From NCBI GenBank assembly GCA_964016985.1, contig OZ024823.1, positions 126,360,924-126,424,923 of the forward strand: DNA of 64,000 nucleotides, in the 5' to 3' direction. Numbering within the stretch: the first letter of the stretch is position 1; each line of letters opens with the position of its first letter. A model generated the notes under the pieces. The model was given only the letters and a program-made list of their open reading frames with translations, was not told the DNA's origin and searched no databases. Source of the DNA: Anodontia alba. Lineage: Eukaryota > Mollusca > Bivalvia > Lucinida > Lucinidae. Below, piece by piece: positions 35,365-46,424 of the stretch. A program made the position numbers and the translations under genes.

Positions 35365-35792
35365 GTGTGGCCATAAAAGTTCGCGCAAACTCTAGTTTTG
35401 AAATGCAAAGATAAGGATGTCACAAATCCATATACTTTATGAATACGACCCCAGAGCGCTCCTGCGGGATCTCTCTGGGCCGTCACTGTTTGACTATATA
35501 TGACCAGCGTCACTTTAAAAAGGACACTTGTACTTTAAAAACTGGGAAGACCCAGACCAGCGCGGCGTCTGATGTACAATTTCTATTCTGTATCAAAGAC
35601 ACAATCCAACAGTATTGATCTTTCTTTGCAATTTTATAAGATGTGAAGATTTCGGTTTGTTTGCACATGTGTAAATTTCGACATGTGGTATTCATACGCA
35701 TATGTAACTGTTACATATTCGTACAATTGTATGCATATGTAACACATTTGTTACGTATTCGTTTGTGTGACATATGCGCACTCACAAAGCTT
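34165..35792 (+). mobile_element. Family L TIR element, copy L2
   Basis: Begins gcgcatatgtcacacaaacg and ends with its reverse complement plus actcacaaagctt. Left and right subterminal blocks are runs of acgcatatgtaacac-like palindromes. The centre holds a tandem-repeat block (34548-34992; 'aactcctcccaacctgtgga', 'tggccgccatctt') and the segment gatctctctgggccgtcact to caatccaacagtattgatc, both shared with copy L1. About 465 bp (34996-35464), including aataaaatacatca and an A-run, has no match in L1. Confidence 0.75.
34996..35464 (+). mobile_element. Segment specific to L2, with poly-A run
   Basis: Compared with L1, homology breaks near 'cagctaaaatcg' and resumes at 'gatctctctggg'. The segment contains aataaa at 35306, followed by an A-run at 35333-35360. 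This resembles a polyadenylated retro-insertion, but about 100 bp beyond the A-run is also L2-specific, and no clean duplication was seen. Confidence 0.4.
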
Positions 35793-35845
35793 CTTGGAAA
35801 ATTCATTTTTTCTTGACACAGCCATTCGTCCACTTATTAGATGGG

Positions 35846-36070
35846 TTGCGTCAAGCAAAAAAGTGCCTTCGAACATGTTCATTTAGATCATCCTGCGCAT
35901 GCGAAAAGTATCATCCGGGCCTTTGCTGTCCATTTAGACACTCTATAGTGTCCAATGATACTGTTAGCGGACAGGGAAGGCCCTGATCAGACTGCGCATC
36001 AGCGCAGTCTGATCTGGGCCTTCGATCTCCGTATATGCCAGAAGACACATTTTCATATGGCGCGGCCCAT
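35846..36070. mobile_element. Family I element
   Basis: Outer motifs gcgtcaagcaaaaaagtgcc and gccagaagacacattttcat. Main fold gaaggccctgatcagactgc / gcagtctgatctgggccttc with apex gcatcagc (35969-36021). Confidence 0.78.
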
Positions 36071-36289
36071 ATGTGAAATGCAAGCACAAGTACATGAACG
36101 CATGTACATATATGAAGTGATGTCAGCCAGTTTGATTGCGTCACCCGTCGGTGTTAACCGTAAACTTGCCATAGAAAGAAAAAAGAAAAGCTTAAGTGTT
36201 AGGGGGATTTGCAATTCTTTCAATCATGTATTAGGTGGCACTAGGAAAGTGCACCGGCTGATCAGTCTGGGCCTTCGCTCTGAGCATAT

Positions 36290-36610
36290 GGCTTGAGGGC
36301 CGGGTTTTAGCTCGCTGTGGGGGAACTAATAGGTTAGACAGTTATCCGACGTCCGTCGTCTGCGTCGTCTATATTTTTAAAAAACATCTCTGAAACCGCT
36401 GGGCCGATAGAAACCAAGTTGCCTGTGGAAGCCTCCTTGGGGAGCGAGTCGGGAGGGGCCAAAAGATTGTCCGTTAAGGTCTGGATCACACGACCCAGAT
36501 GGCCGCCACGCACATACATAGCATATATAGTAAAACCCTTTGAAAATCTTCTCAGGAACCGAACGGCCGATGACCGTAAAACTTGGTATGCAGCGTTCGG
36601 ATGACTCGGG
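36290..36610. repeat. Single 'gtccgtcgtctgcg' tandem-type unit pair
   Basis: Reads gttatccgacgtccgtcgtc, aacatctctgaaaccgctgg, agatggccgccacgcac and aatcttctcaggaaccgaac. Two diverged units related to the arrays at 34.55, 51.87 and 58.1 kb. Confidence 0.55.
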
Positions 36611-36724
36611 CCGAATCAAATTTGTTCAAATGATGATTCTAACAAATAGCCAAATCATATGTTCTAGGGGAAATAAGAGTAAAATAAAGCCTTTTTTACA
36701 TATCATTTTGTTCACTGATAATAC

Positions 36725-36974
36725 CATTACGAAAACGCCTATTCAAATATATTGAAAATTTCACCACCAAAAACTAAAAATTTTCAGTTGACAATTCTGA
36801 TATGTTTTCATATATCTGCTCAAAACATAAATTGTGCAGTTCTAACGGGTACCCACAATCTATGTTTTTGAGCAGAAATAAGAAAAATAATGTATACCCC
36901 CTGTAAACCCCAGTTTTACTATATAAAAGTGGGGTTTAAGGGGGTTAAAATTATATAGGTATGTTTTCGTGCTG
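36725..36974 (+). mobile_element. Family A MITE, palindrome arm deleted
   Basis: Ends cattacgaaaacgcc and gtatgttttcgtgctg. Only 'aacataaattgtgcagttctaacggg' remains of the left palindrome arm, so the fold is destroyed. Confidence 0.9.
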
Positions 36975-37064
36975 CTTTACAACAGCAAATTCATTTTAAC
37001 TCTACATGTACAACAGCAAATTCATTTTAGTTCTTTCTCTGCTACAGGCGATAATAATAGGCTT

Positions 37065-37125
37065 TTGCAAACAGCATAGATGAAGATGAGACGGCGAGCC
37101 GTCTCGTCTGGATCTACGCTGTTTG
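37065..37125. mobile_element. Family H palindrome with an alternative stem
   Basis: Outer arms gcaaacagcatagatgaaga / tggatctacgctgtttg. Inner stem gagacggc / gccgtctc differs from the common gacgccgc / gcggcgtc, yet is fully paired. Confidence 0.8.
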
Positions 37126-37655
37126 ACATTCAGTCTTTCAACTTTACATATAAATGTCTTTCCAAACGATAATTTGTTAAAATGGAAAAAAAAAAAAAAA
37201 AACAAAAAAAAAACAAAAAAAAAAAAAAAAACAGACGACAAATGTCGACTGAAATTTTGCACGGAAAGAGTTAATTTAATGACAACATTTTGGAAACAAA
37301 TGCTGTCTTTGTTATGGGGTTCACTGTAATCGGTGTTATCCGATGTCAGGTGGTGAAGTATTATATCACGTGGCTAGGACATGCTATTTCCGAGAGGGTG
37401 CACTAAAATGTCAGTAGTGCCTTTCTTGCGCATTTAAATTAAGTGCGTTAAAACACTCTCATACCTTTTAGACCAATCTCGCGGGAATTAAACAAGAGCT
37501 CTTGGCGTCTGTCATCTGTTACGACAATGCTTTTCGACATCTCTCTGCCTTGCACAAAATCAACAGAACACGGTAGTGAGAAAACGATGAATAATTAACA
37601 ATTCTGGCACACGTACCAATTCCTGGTAGTATGTACTTTATAACACCCAAATGAA

Positions 37656-37872
37656 GGTTAACCTTTACCACACTCTTGGCAAACTCAGCTGACGACCACT
37701 TGATGATATTTTCTTATTTTCCGCAGAAAACAGGTTTTGATATTTCATGCCAACTGTCTCCATTCCAATGGAGACAATTAGCATGAAATGTTAAATCCTG
37801 TTTCCGGAGAAAATTAGGTAAAATATTTCAAAATGTCGTCTGCTGAAAATCTTACCTAGAGTGTTAAGCATT
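37656..37872. mobile_element. Family M MITE
   Basis: Ends ggttaacctttaccacactc and cctagagtgttaagcattaac. Central fold gatatttcatgccaactgtc / gacaattagcatgaaatg with tccattccaatgga at the apex. Confidence 0.78.
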
Positions 37873-38162
37873 AACAGACTTTCTAGTACCATAAAATTCA
37901 GTCGAACTATAGCAAGACCAACATTTTGGCATGTGCGTTCAGTGAAGATTCAGATCAGAATGTGCATCCACGCAGTCACTTCTCGCAGTCTGATCAGAGA
38001 CTTCGCTGCTGACATAAACAATTATCAGAGGATCTGCGACAAATTTGATCAGACTGCGCTGGTGCGCAAGGTGATTTGCGTCGTCACTGTTTGCTCTAGA
38101 AACATTGTTGGTTTGGCCGTGGTCCATCTCAGAGCAATGCTCTGTTTATTACGTTCAGCAAA

Positions 38163-38425
38163 TTAGCCACGTCAAACGAAAAAATGCCTTCGAACAAGCG
38201 CAAAATACACAGATTCAGATCATCCTGCGCATGCGCCAAAGATCATCCGAGCCTTTGCTCTCCATTCATGCATTCTGTAGTATCCAAGTATTATGTTAGC
38301 GGACAGTAAAGGCCCTGATCAGACTGTGCGGATGCGCAGGCTAATCTGGGCCTTCACTGTCCGCATTATGTCCGAAGACGTTTTTTTTTTTTTTTTTTTT
38401 TTTTGCATTGCGCGACCCAATGAGC
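38163..38425. mobile_element. Family I element with poly-T in one arm
   Basis: Outer motifs cacgtcaaacgaaaaaatgcc and ttgcgcgaccca. Fold aaaggccctgatcagactgt / taatctgggccttcac (38308-38358). A 20+ T-run at 38382-38404 has expanded the complement of the short A-run in the left arm. Confidence 0.7.
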
Positions 38426-38847
38426 TACGTCACACAGAACGGAGCGAATATCGATGACCCACAGCCTACGGAACAAACAGGCTGATCACGGCCTTCCCAT
38501 TTTTGCTGATAGATTTTACAGTTCCTGGCGATTTTATGTGAACATTTAAGACTGAAATTGACGTATACGGATGCACGGGCTGATGAAGGAGGTCTGTATT
38601 TTGTACAACACTGGTGACCTTTTAGCGTGATACTGCTTTAATTACGGTAAAACCTCCGTAGACTGGCTCTAGTTCCTAATGACTAAATTTATTATATCTC
38701 GTGATTCTCCTTGATATAGACACAGAAATAAACCCAATACAAATTGATATGCTCTGATTATGGCGCACTGGTCACTTGTACTAGTAACCACTGGTCACTA
38801 GAGACCAGTGCTACATAATCTTAGCATGTTAATATTGTCTTGGTTTT

Positions 38848-39126
38848 CATCACGGAAACATGCCTATATAATTTTGATCCCCTTAAACCCCACTTTTATA
38901 TAGCAAAACTTGGGTTTACAGGGGTACACATTATTTTTCTTATTTCTGTTCAAAAACATAGATTGTGGGTACTCGTTAGAACCGCCTCGACGAGGCGGTT
39001 CTAGCGAATACCCATAATCTATGTTTTGAGCAGAGATATGGAAAATATCAGAATTTTTTATCTGAAAATTTTCATTTTTTGGTAGTGAAATTTTCAGTAT
39101 ATTTGCATAGGCTTGTTTTCGTAATG
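38848..39126 (-). mobile_element. Family A MITE
   Basis: Ends catcacggaaacatgcc and ggcttgttttcgtaatg. Palindrome at about 38956-39026 with a few arm mismatches (tctagcgaataccc). Confidence 0.92.
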
Positions 39127-39378
39127 TATTTTACTGTCTATATCAAAGATATTATTACATAGTATTAATATACAGTATTTACTCGCTTGGGACTTAAGCC
39201 AGTCTAATTTCCCCAGTCACGGTAACATCTTAAAACTTATCATTATATTGTACCTACCTGTATACAGTCTCTGATTATAAAGATTTTTTTTTCTGATAAA
39301 ACAAGGTAGGCCAATAAAGTGGTAAGTATAGAGGAAGGAGATAACAACATGTACCTGCATTATAGATAAGAGGAAAGG

Positions 39379-39534
39379 TAGACTGGTTCCAGTATTCAGT
39401 GACTAAATATATATTTTTATAATCCTGTTTGATAGTCTATTAAAATAAAACCAAAATAATATCATGCCTATAAAGGCTGGTCGCTCTAGCGACCAGCCTT
39501 TATAGTCATGATATTATTTTGGTTTTATTTTAAC
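39379..39534. mobile_element. Family G MITE folded back on itself
   Basis: The left end tagactggttccagtattc runs through taatcctgtttgatagtc, then a 94-bp near-perfect palindrome (39440-39533) has arms ttaaaataaaaccaaaataa and its complement, with only one mismatched pair plus the 2-base apex 'ct'. The normal right half is replaced by an inverted copy of the left half. Confidence 0.82.
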
Positions 39535-39660
39535 CTATACTACTCTGAACAGAAGAACAAATCTAAATGCTCTAATAATATTTACTGTACTGCAGACATT
39601 ACATGTATAAGAGAAATGATCTACACACTGCAATTATGGGAAGATCTCTATCTACATTCT

Positions 39661-39928
39661 GCCGGCCTCGGTGGCTCAGTTGGATGCGCCGTCCGACTGG
39701 AGACCAGGAGGTCGCGGGTTCAACCCCCGCCGAGGTCGGCAACATTCTTTCGTGGAGATTGATCATGAAATATTTTCTACGGTCATTCTCCCCCTTCCGC
39801 TGATTCAAGAAGGGCAGTTGTCAGTTTCTGGCGAAAGAATGTGCACAATAAACGTGTGGTTAGGTAAACTGACCGCGCTCGACATGACCCCATTGGGTTG
39901 ACTGGGCCGTAAAACGTCAACACAAAAA
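39661..39928 (+). mobile_element. Complete tRNA-derived SINE (family 1)
   Basis: Flanked by perfect 13-bp duplications ctatctacattct (39648-39660 and 39929-39941). The head is tRNA-like: gccggcc / ggtcggc acceptor arms, an A box tggctcagttgg, and a B box gggttcaacccc, the internal RNA polymerase III promoter. The body (gattgatcatgaaatatttt, cggtcattctcccccttccg, gggcagttgtcagtttctgg) recurs in the other copies. The tail ends cgtcaacacaaaaa. It needs a LINE partner to move. The 84-codon frame over it is a by-product. Confidence 0.93.
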
Positions 39929-40114
39929 CTATCTACATTCTAGAGTAGAAGGAAGAGCTTACTACACTGTAGATAAGGGGAATAAGCCACCCTTTCACAA
40001 TAAATTAGGGATGAAGCTTTTTGGCAGTTCGCAGGCTATAAAACCTGACATTTGCTAGAATCCCGTAGTACAAAATCGTACATGTTCTTAGGGGGAATGG
40101 GCATAATGAATATT

Positions 40115-40320
40115 TAGCCGTCGTTTTGCGTCAAGGGAGTCAACTTTTGTGACTTTCCTGTACATAAATCCCCTTCTGAAAAGACATCCTCTATAAGGAG
40201 AGCATGCATTTGCTCCCTTAGGGAACAAATGTTTACCTTATAGAGTAGATCGCTTTTCTGAAGGGGACAAAAACGATTTGTACAGAAATATCACCATAAA
40301 GTGCACTAATTCCGCTTAAA
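40115..40320. mobile_element. Family K repeat
   Basis: Fold cataaatccccttctgaaaag and cgcttttctgaaggggac, with the inner fold gcatttgctcccttagggaa / caaatg. The matching pieces flank a 'ccttatagagtagatc' arm. Confidence 0.65.
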
Positions 40321-40455
40321 TACAGATCCAATGCATATATTTTGTCAAAAAAAAAAAAAACAGAAATAAACACATTGGTTTTATAAACGCATAGTTTAGG
40401 AAACAAAAATGTTTCTTTATAACATGGGAGTATACATATTTTGTACATACGTATT

Positions 40456-40692
40456 ACGTAATTCTTTCGTGGAGATTGATCAAATGATCATTAAATATTT
40501 TCTACGGTCATTCTCTCCCTTCCGCTGATTCAAGAAGGGTAGTTGTCAGTTTCTGGCGAAAGAATATGCACAATACTGGTTAATCTCTTAGAGGACTAAG
40601 CCTGCACAGTAAAAGTGCGGTTAGTAAATTGACCGCGCTCGACGTGACCCCAATTTGGTTGACTGGGCCGTAAAACCTCAACACAAACAAAC
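40456..40692 (+). mobile_element. SINE family 1, 5'-truncated, between 80-bp direct repeats
   Basis: Lacks the tRNA head and starts at 'attctttcgtggagattgat'. The body and tail (gcgctcgacgtgaccccaat, gggccgtaaaacctcaacac) are complete. The flanks 40372-40455 and 40693-40776 are similar to each other (both contain gcata-tttaggaaacaaa-atgt), much longer than a usual target duplication. Confidence 0.85.
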
Positions 40693-40784
40693 ATATTAGT
40701 TTTCTAAATGCATATTTTAGGAAACAAACATGTCTCTCAATAACTTTGGATTGTACATTTTATGTAATAGCAAGATAAGTGTCA

Positions 40785-40815
40785 GTACCCAGCAGGCACA
40801 AAACGTAGAAACAAC
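40785..40815. mobile_element. Family C palindrome, left arm only
   Basis: acccagcaggcacaaaacg followed by aaacaacgtcga; the return arm is absent. Confidence 0.6.
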
Positions 40816-40914
40816 GTCGAAGCACATGGGTTCCATACTAATTTTGCATTAACATCCATGCACTGTAGTGCTTTTGCACTGTACATACGTAAATGGAAGT
40901 GTGAAGTTATGAGA

Positions 40915-43660
40915 ACGATGGAAAAGAAGAATTATGTCAGCCGAATAAGCGTGTGTAGTTAGCAGAATGGCAGATTAAACGTGTGAAGATAGCAGATTAG
41001 CAGAAGGAAAGTGTGAAGTAAGCAGACTGAAACTTTGAAATTGGGAGAATGACAGAATAAAAGCGTGATTGAGGAGAATTGCAGACTAGAAGAATGGAAT
41101 TGTGAAGTTGGGAGAATGAAAGAATGATAGTGTGAAGTTAGTAGAATGGCAGAACAAAAGTGTGAAGTTAGGGCAAAATGAAAGCTGGATTAGGAGAATG
41201 GCAGACAAACGGAATGATAATTTGACGTTAGGAGAATGGTAGACTAGCTGAATGAAAATTTGAAGTTAGGTGAATGGCATATTGGTAGAATGAAAGTGTG
41301 AAGTTGGGAAAATGGCAGAATGAACGTGTGAAGTTAGCAGAATGAAAGTCTGAAGTTAGGAGAACAGCAAAATGAATGTGTAAAATTAGCAGAATGGATG
41401 TTTGAAGTAAGGAGACCGCAAAATGAAAGTGCGGAGTTAGGAGAATGAAACTGTGGAGAATAGCAGGATGAAAGTGAGGGGTAAGCAGAATGGCAAAACG
41501 AAAATTTGAAGCTAAGTAAACAGCAAAGTGAAAGTGTGAAGTAAGGAGAACGGCAGAATGAAATAGTAAAGTTTGAAGAATGACACAATTTGAAGTGTGA
41601 GGTTAGCAAAACAGCTAAATGAAAGTGTGAAGTTTGTAGAATGGTAGAATGAATTTGTGAAGTTAGCAGAATGGCAGAATAGAATTATGAATTTAGGAGA
41701 ATAGCTAAATGAAAGTGTGGAGTAAGTAGAATGGCAGAATGAAACTCTGAAGTTCGGAGAATGACAGAATGAAAGTGCCAAGTGAGGAGAATGGCAAACT
41801 AGAAGAAGAGAAGTGTGAATTAGGGAGAAGAGCAGATTTAATGTTTGAAGTTAACAGACTAGAAAATGGAAGTGTGAAGTGACGAGAATGGCATATTAGC
41901 GGACTGAAAGTGTGAAGTTAGGAAAAAGGCAGACAAGCGGAATGAAAGTGTGAAATTCGGAGACTGGCAGATTGGCAGAATAAAAGTGGAAGGAGATGGC
42001 AAAATGAAAGTGCGAAGTAAGGAGAATGGCAGTATGGATGTGTGGTTAGGGGAATGGTAAACTGAAAGTGTGATGTTAGGAGAATGACAGTGTGAAGTCA
42101 GGGGAATGGCAGAATGGAAGTGTGAAGTTAGGAGAACGGCAAACTGAAAGTGTGAATTTAAGAGAATGATAGACTGAAAGTGTGAAGTAAGGAGAATGAC
42201 AGAATGAAAGCGTGAAGTGAGGAGAATAGCCAAATGAAAGTGTGGTTAGAAGAATGGCAGAAAAAAAATGTGTGCAGTTATTAGGAGAATAGCAGAATTA
42301 AAGTGTGAAGTTAGGAGAACAGCAAAATGAAAGTATTGTTAGGAGAATGGTAGAATGAAAGTGTGCAGTTAGCAGAATAGTATAATGAAAGAGTGAAGTT
42401 AGCAGAAATACAGAATAAAAATGGTAAAGTGAGGAGGAAGGCAGACTAGTGGAATGCAAATATGATGTTCGGAGAATGGCAGATTGGCAGTATGAAAGTG
42501 TAAAGTTAGAAAAGTGGCAGAATGAAAGAAGCTAGGAGAATGGCACATTGAAAGTGCGAAGTTAGGAGAACAGCAAAATGAAACTTTGAAGTTAGGAGAA
42601 TGGCAGAATGAATGTGTGAAAATAGGAGAATGGCACAATGAAAATATGAAGTTATGAAAACAGCAAAATGAAAGTGTGAAATTACGAGAACAGTATAATG
42701 AAAGTGTGGTTAGGAGAAGGGCACAATGAAAGTGTGAAGTAAGGAGAGTGGTAGAATAAAAAATTGAAGTTAGCAGAATGACAGAATGAAAGTTTGAAGT
42801 TATGAGAACAGCAGAATGACAGTGTGAAGTTAAGAGAACAGCAAAATGAAGGTGTAAAAGTATGAGAATAGCGGAAAGCAAGTGTGATGCTAGGAGATTG
42901 GCAGAATGGAAGTGTGAACTTAAGAGAACAGCAAAATAAAGTTGTGAAGTTAAGGCGAATGACAGTATAATGTTAGGAGAATGGCAGAATGAAAGTCTGA
43001 AGTTAGGAGAATAGCAGAATGATAGTTTGAGATTAGGAGAATGGTAGAATGAAAGTGTGAAGTTGGCAGAATGGCAGATTAAATGTGTGAAGTTAGGAGA
43101 GCAGCAAAATGAATGCGTGAAGTTATGAGGATGGCAGAATGGAATTGTGAAGTTAGGAGAATAGCAGGAGAATAACAGTTTGAAAATGTGAAGTAAGAAG
43201 AATGGCAGAATGAAACTTTGAAGCTAGAGAATTACAGAATAAAAGTGTGAGGGGAGGAGAATGGTAGACTAGATGAATGAAAGTGTGAAGTTAGGAGAAT
43301 GGCAGCATGAAAGTGTCAGATTAGCAGAAGTGAAAGTGTGAAGTTGGCAGATTATATCAATGAAAGTGTGGAGAATTGCATACAAGGGGAATGAAAGTGC
43401 GATGTTAGGAACACGGCAGGATAGCGGAATGAAAGTATGGCGTTGGGAGTTAAAAGAAGTGTGAAAATCGGAAAATGGCAAAATGAATGTGTGAACTTAG
43501 CAGAATGGCAGAATGAAAGTGCAAAGTGAAGAAAATGGCAGAATGGAATTGCGAAGTTAGGAGAAAAGCACAATGAAAGTGTGAAGTTAGCACCATCGCA
43601 GAATTAAACGATGAAGTAATTGGGAATGACAAAATCAAAGTATTAATTAAATAGAATTGC
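40915..43660. repeat. 30-bp minisatellite array
   Basis: About 90 variable units of agtgtgaagttaggagaatg followed by gcagaatgaa. Many units are shortened or lengthened by a few bases, and there is no visible higher-order period. The 30-bp period gives minus-strand open frames repeating FHSAILLTSH / SFCHSPNFTL, which I regard as by-products. Confidence 0.93.
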
Positions 43661-43838
43661 AGCATAAACAAGTCTCTGCAAATCCAAATTTGTTGCTTTC
43701 AGTACAACGGCAAATTGAAATAATGCAAGGAATATAGGTCATTCATGGTCAGTCCGATAGAGCACAAAGAAAATAAAGTGTTTTTCCTAGTTTATGTGTA
43801 TTTCATCATTAACTGTTCAAATTAACCGAAAACTGTAA

Positions 43839-44039
43839 TCTCTTAGCATGCTGGGAAAAATCAGCACACGACATGTGAAATAGTTTTCCTATTTTTACGA
43901 GAAATACTCTGACATTTCATGCAAAGTGTCACCTTAGGAGACATTTTGCATGAAATGTCAAAGATTTTTTTCCGAAAAAAAAAAATAGAAACATATCATA
44001 AGTTTGTCGTCTGCTGAATTAGCCATAGAGTGGTAAAGG
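43839..44039. mobile_element. Family M MITE
   Basis: Ends ctcttagcatgctggg and gccatagagtggtaaagg. Fold ctgacatttcatgcaaagtg / cattttgcatgaaatgtca with tccta-type apex (caccttaggagac). Confidence 0.8.
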
Positions 44040-44212
44040 TCGAATTAGGGCTATAAACGTTGTAGTTGCATGTCAAAGGAAATTATTATTTCGGTTGTAC
44101 AAAGAACTCATTTATATATTGATTTCAGCAAAAGTTAAATTTTCAGTATAACCAAGGATTCATGGGAAATCGACATTACAAATAAACGCGTCATTCCAAG
44201 GCGTACATGTAT

Positions 44213-44420
44213 CTTAACACTTACCATGCTATGAGCAAATTCAGCAGACGACACACTGATTATATTTTTCTTATTTTCCCTAGGAAAAAGGATCTGACAC
44301 TTCATGCAAATTGTCCTTAGGAGACAATGTCATGAAGTGTCAAATCTTATTTTCTAGTAAAAAGACGAAAACATGTTTCAAAATGTCAACTGAAATTTTT
44401 ACCCAGCATGCCAAATGATA
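44213..44420. mobile_element. Family M MITE
   Basis: Ends tcttaacacttaccatgct and acccagcatgccaaatgata. Fold gatctgacacttcatgcaaa / catgaagtgtcaaatc around 'ttgtccttaggagacaa'. The adjacent SINE landed at its right end. Confidence 0.8.
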
Positions 44421-44427
44421 ACGCATA

Positions 44428-44431
<4 letters not shown>

Positions 44432-44458
<27 letters not shown>

Positions 44459-44671
44459 TTTGGGTTTTACGGCCCTTTCAAGAATATTTCACTTATATCG
44501 AGCCGATCGTTCATCGAAGGTGGGCGAAAACCGGAGAACCCGGAGAAAAACCACCTGACCATCCGTAAGCAGAACTTGGCTTTCCCACATATGACCCGAG
44601 CGAGGCTCGAACCACAGCGGTGAGAAACCTAATGGATTAAGAGTCAACTCTCTTATCTACGGGGGCCCGTC
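44432..44671 (-). mobile_element. Complete SINE, family 2, with 15-bp target duplication
   Basis: Perfect duplications gataacgcatataat at 44417-44431 and 44672-44686. On the minus strand it starts cgggcccccgtagataagag, includes a B-box-like gtggttcgagcctcgc, then ccgggttctccggttttcgc, and ends ggccgtaaaacccaaatc plus an A-run of about 25. This is a tRNA-related head, a conserved-looking central block and a poly-A tail, distinct from SINE family 1. The near-perfect duplication suggests a relatively young insertion. Confidence 0.93.
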
Positions 44672-45166
44672 GATAACGCATATAATACATGTAACAAATG
44701 CGAAGACCCTGATCAGCCTGCTCGTACATGCTGTCTGGTCAGAGGCGAATTTACGGCAGCAGATTCGGAAGGTTTCCAAATTCCTCTTAGACGAACAGTT
44801 AAAGCGATGACCAGACAGCAAAGATGTTTAGATTAATCTAATTCCTCCCTCTTCGCCCATGCGCGAAGGTGTATTTGTGCGAAACAAGGCTACATATGTA
44901 AGTCCATTGTAACTTGTAAACAACCGAATCAACCGATTTATACCGAGCGGACCCTTCTACCTTAATTCTTTGGACCGTTTCAAATAGAAGGAGGACATTT
45001 GTTTATCTGTCCGGAATTATCTTCATGGGAAATTTTGTACAAATTTGACAAATTTAGGATGCCGTATTTACCCTAAATATTCACATCTCTTATTCAATAT
45101 CTTATGCTTCTCTTCAACTAGTCCATTTTACTACCTATGAATGTGAGTAAAATTGCTGGATGTGTG

Positions 45167-45231
45167 GCAAACAGTGTAGACTCAGATCAGACGCCGCATT
45201 TTGTGGCGTCTGATCTGGGTTTGCACTATTT
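45167..45231. mobile_element. Family H palindrome
   Basis: ggcaaacagtgtagactcag / ctgggtttgcactattt with core gacgccgcattttgtggcgtc. Confidence 0.78.
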
Positions 45232-46294
45232 CCTAAGACCTGCCTTTCCGAATACGTAGAGTAAAGACGGTAATTCGATCAAATTCAGCGTCCTCAGAAA
45301 CGACTCTATCTTCGTGGACCACGGGACATAACTGAATCAAATCGTTTAAGCTACATTAGGTTGAACGAACAAAACATAGAGTCTGGAGACAGACTATGTC
45401 CTGATATCACTGTGGTCAACGTAGACTGCTCCACAGTTCGAAAAATTTACTATCGAAAACATTGACGACTGTCCTCGTTGTACGAGGGCATGTGGAGCAG
45501 TCTATGGTCTACATACACCGTTAATTTCCGTTTCGACGCAGAAGCCGGTGTAACGATAAATAAATGGAGTTCTTGGAACTTGCGAGTGATTTAGTGGTTT
45601 CTGTTGTTTTAAACTTTAATCATTTCATTTTCAATAGATAGTATTATGTACCGTATGTGATAATTTTATACTGTGTAATAGTTTGTTTACATTTTTCGGC
45701 TTATTATGGAGAGTTCATCGCTGGATCCGGTTTCGTCAAAAAGCAAGAAAGACCTGTGACCAAACTGAAATTAACAATTTCTTGCCTGACTATGACAACG
45801 TCAGAAGAATGACTTCTCCACAATACGGTCTGAAAATTTAACATTAAAATATCCGTTTCAGGAGAGAAACCAGTCAGAAAGAAAGCGTTTTGGTTTCCTT
45901 ATCCACCTGTCATTATGGAGATTTTTACCGCAACACCGGTTGCAGCCATGAAATAACAATACCGTTATACATGCAGATAACATACGGTGCATAAATGACC
46001 CTTTTCTCATAACGCGGGTCTTTACAGTTTCTTATAAGGAATTCTAATTACCTTGTCTTTTATTGCACCCACTTCACTGGCTGTTCATTTCAAGCAATAA
46101 TGGACAGCAGTACAAACAAATTGTATGTCTCATTAAAGCCACCTTTATTGCGCATTGGAGATTGAAGTGGTTTCCAAATACAACTATAGAATTGTCTTAT
46201 TTACAGACCGGTATATGTTCATGTGTGTTTGAAAAAGAAAAAAAAACAACAACAGTAATTCTTCGCCCACGGTTTACGTTTCCTAGATTTCAAA
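45232..46294. other. Intronic; one imperfect inverted repeat
   Basis: Contains gactgctccaca (45425) paired with tgtggagcagtc (45491), about 55 bp apart, near 'gtctggagacagactatg'. No family assignment and no gene. Confidence 0.45.
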
Positions 46295-46424
46295 TACAGT
46301 GAGACTTCAATGACTCGAGCACGAATGACTCGTTTATCATGGCTGATTCGACCTCGTTTTTGAGAACCTAGGAAATTCAGTAGCCCAAGAAAGTATATAA
46401 TCAGGGATATTCAGGGAAATGTTC

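Noticed and set aside
39661..39735. Functional tRNA gene
   Set aside because: The A and B boxes are intact, but the anticodon stem is poorly paired and the sequence continues into a SINE body with target duplications.
41334..43671. Minus-strand frames up to 160 codons (FHSAILLTSH-like repeats) resembling a secreted or membrane protein
   Set aside because: Produced by the 30-bp tandem array; hydrophobic look is compositional.
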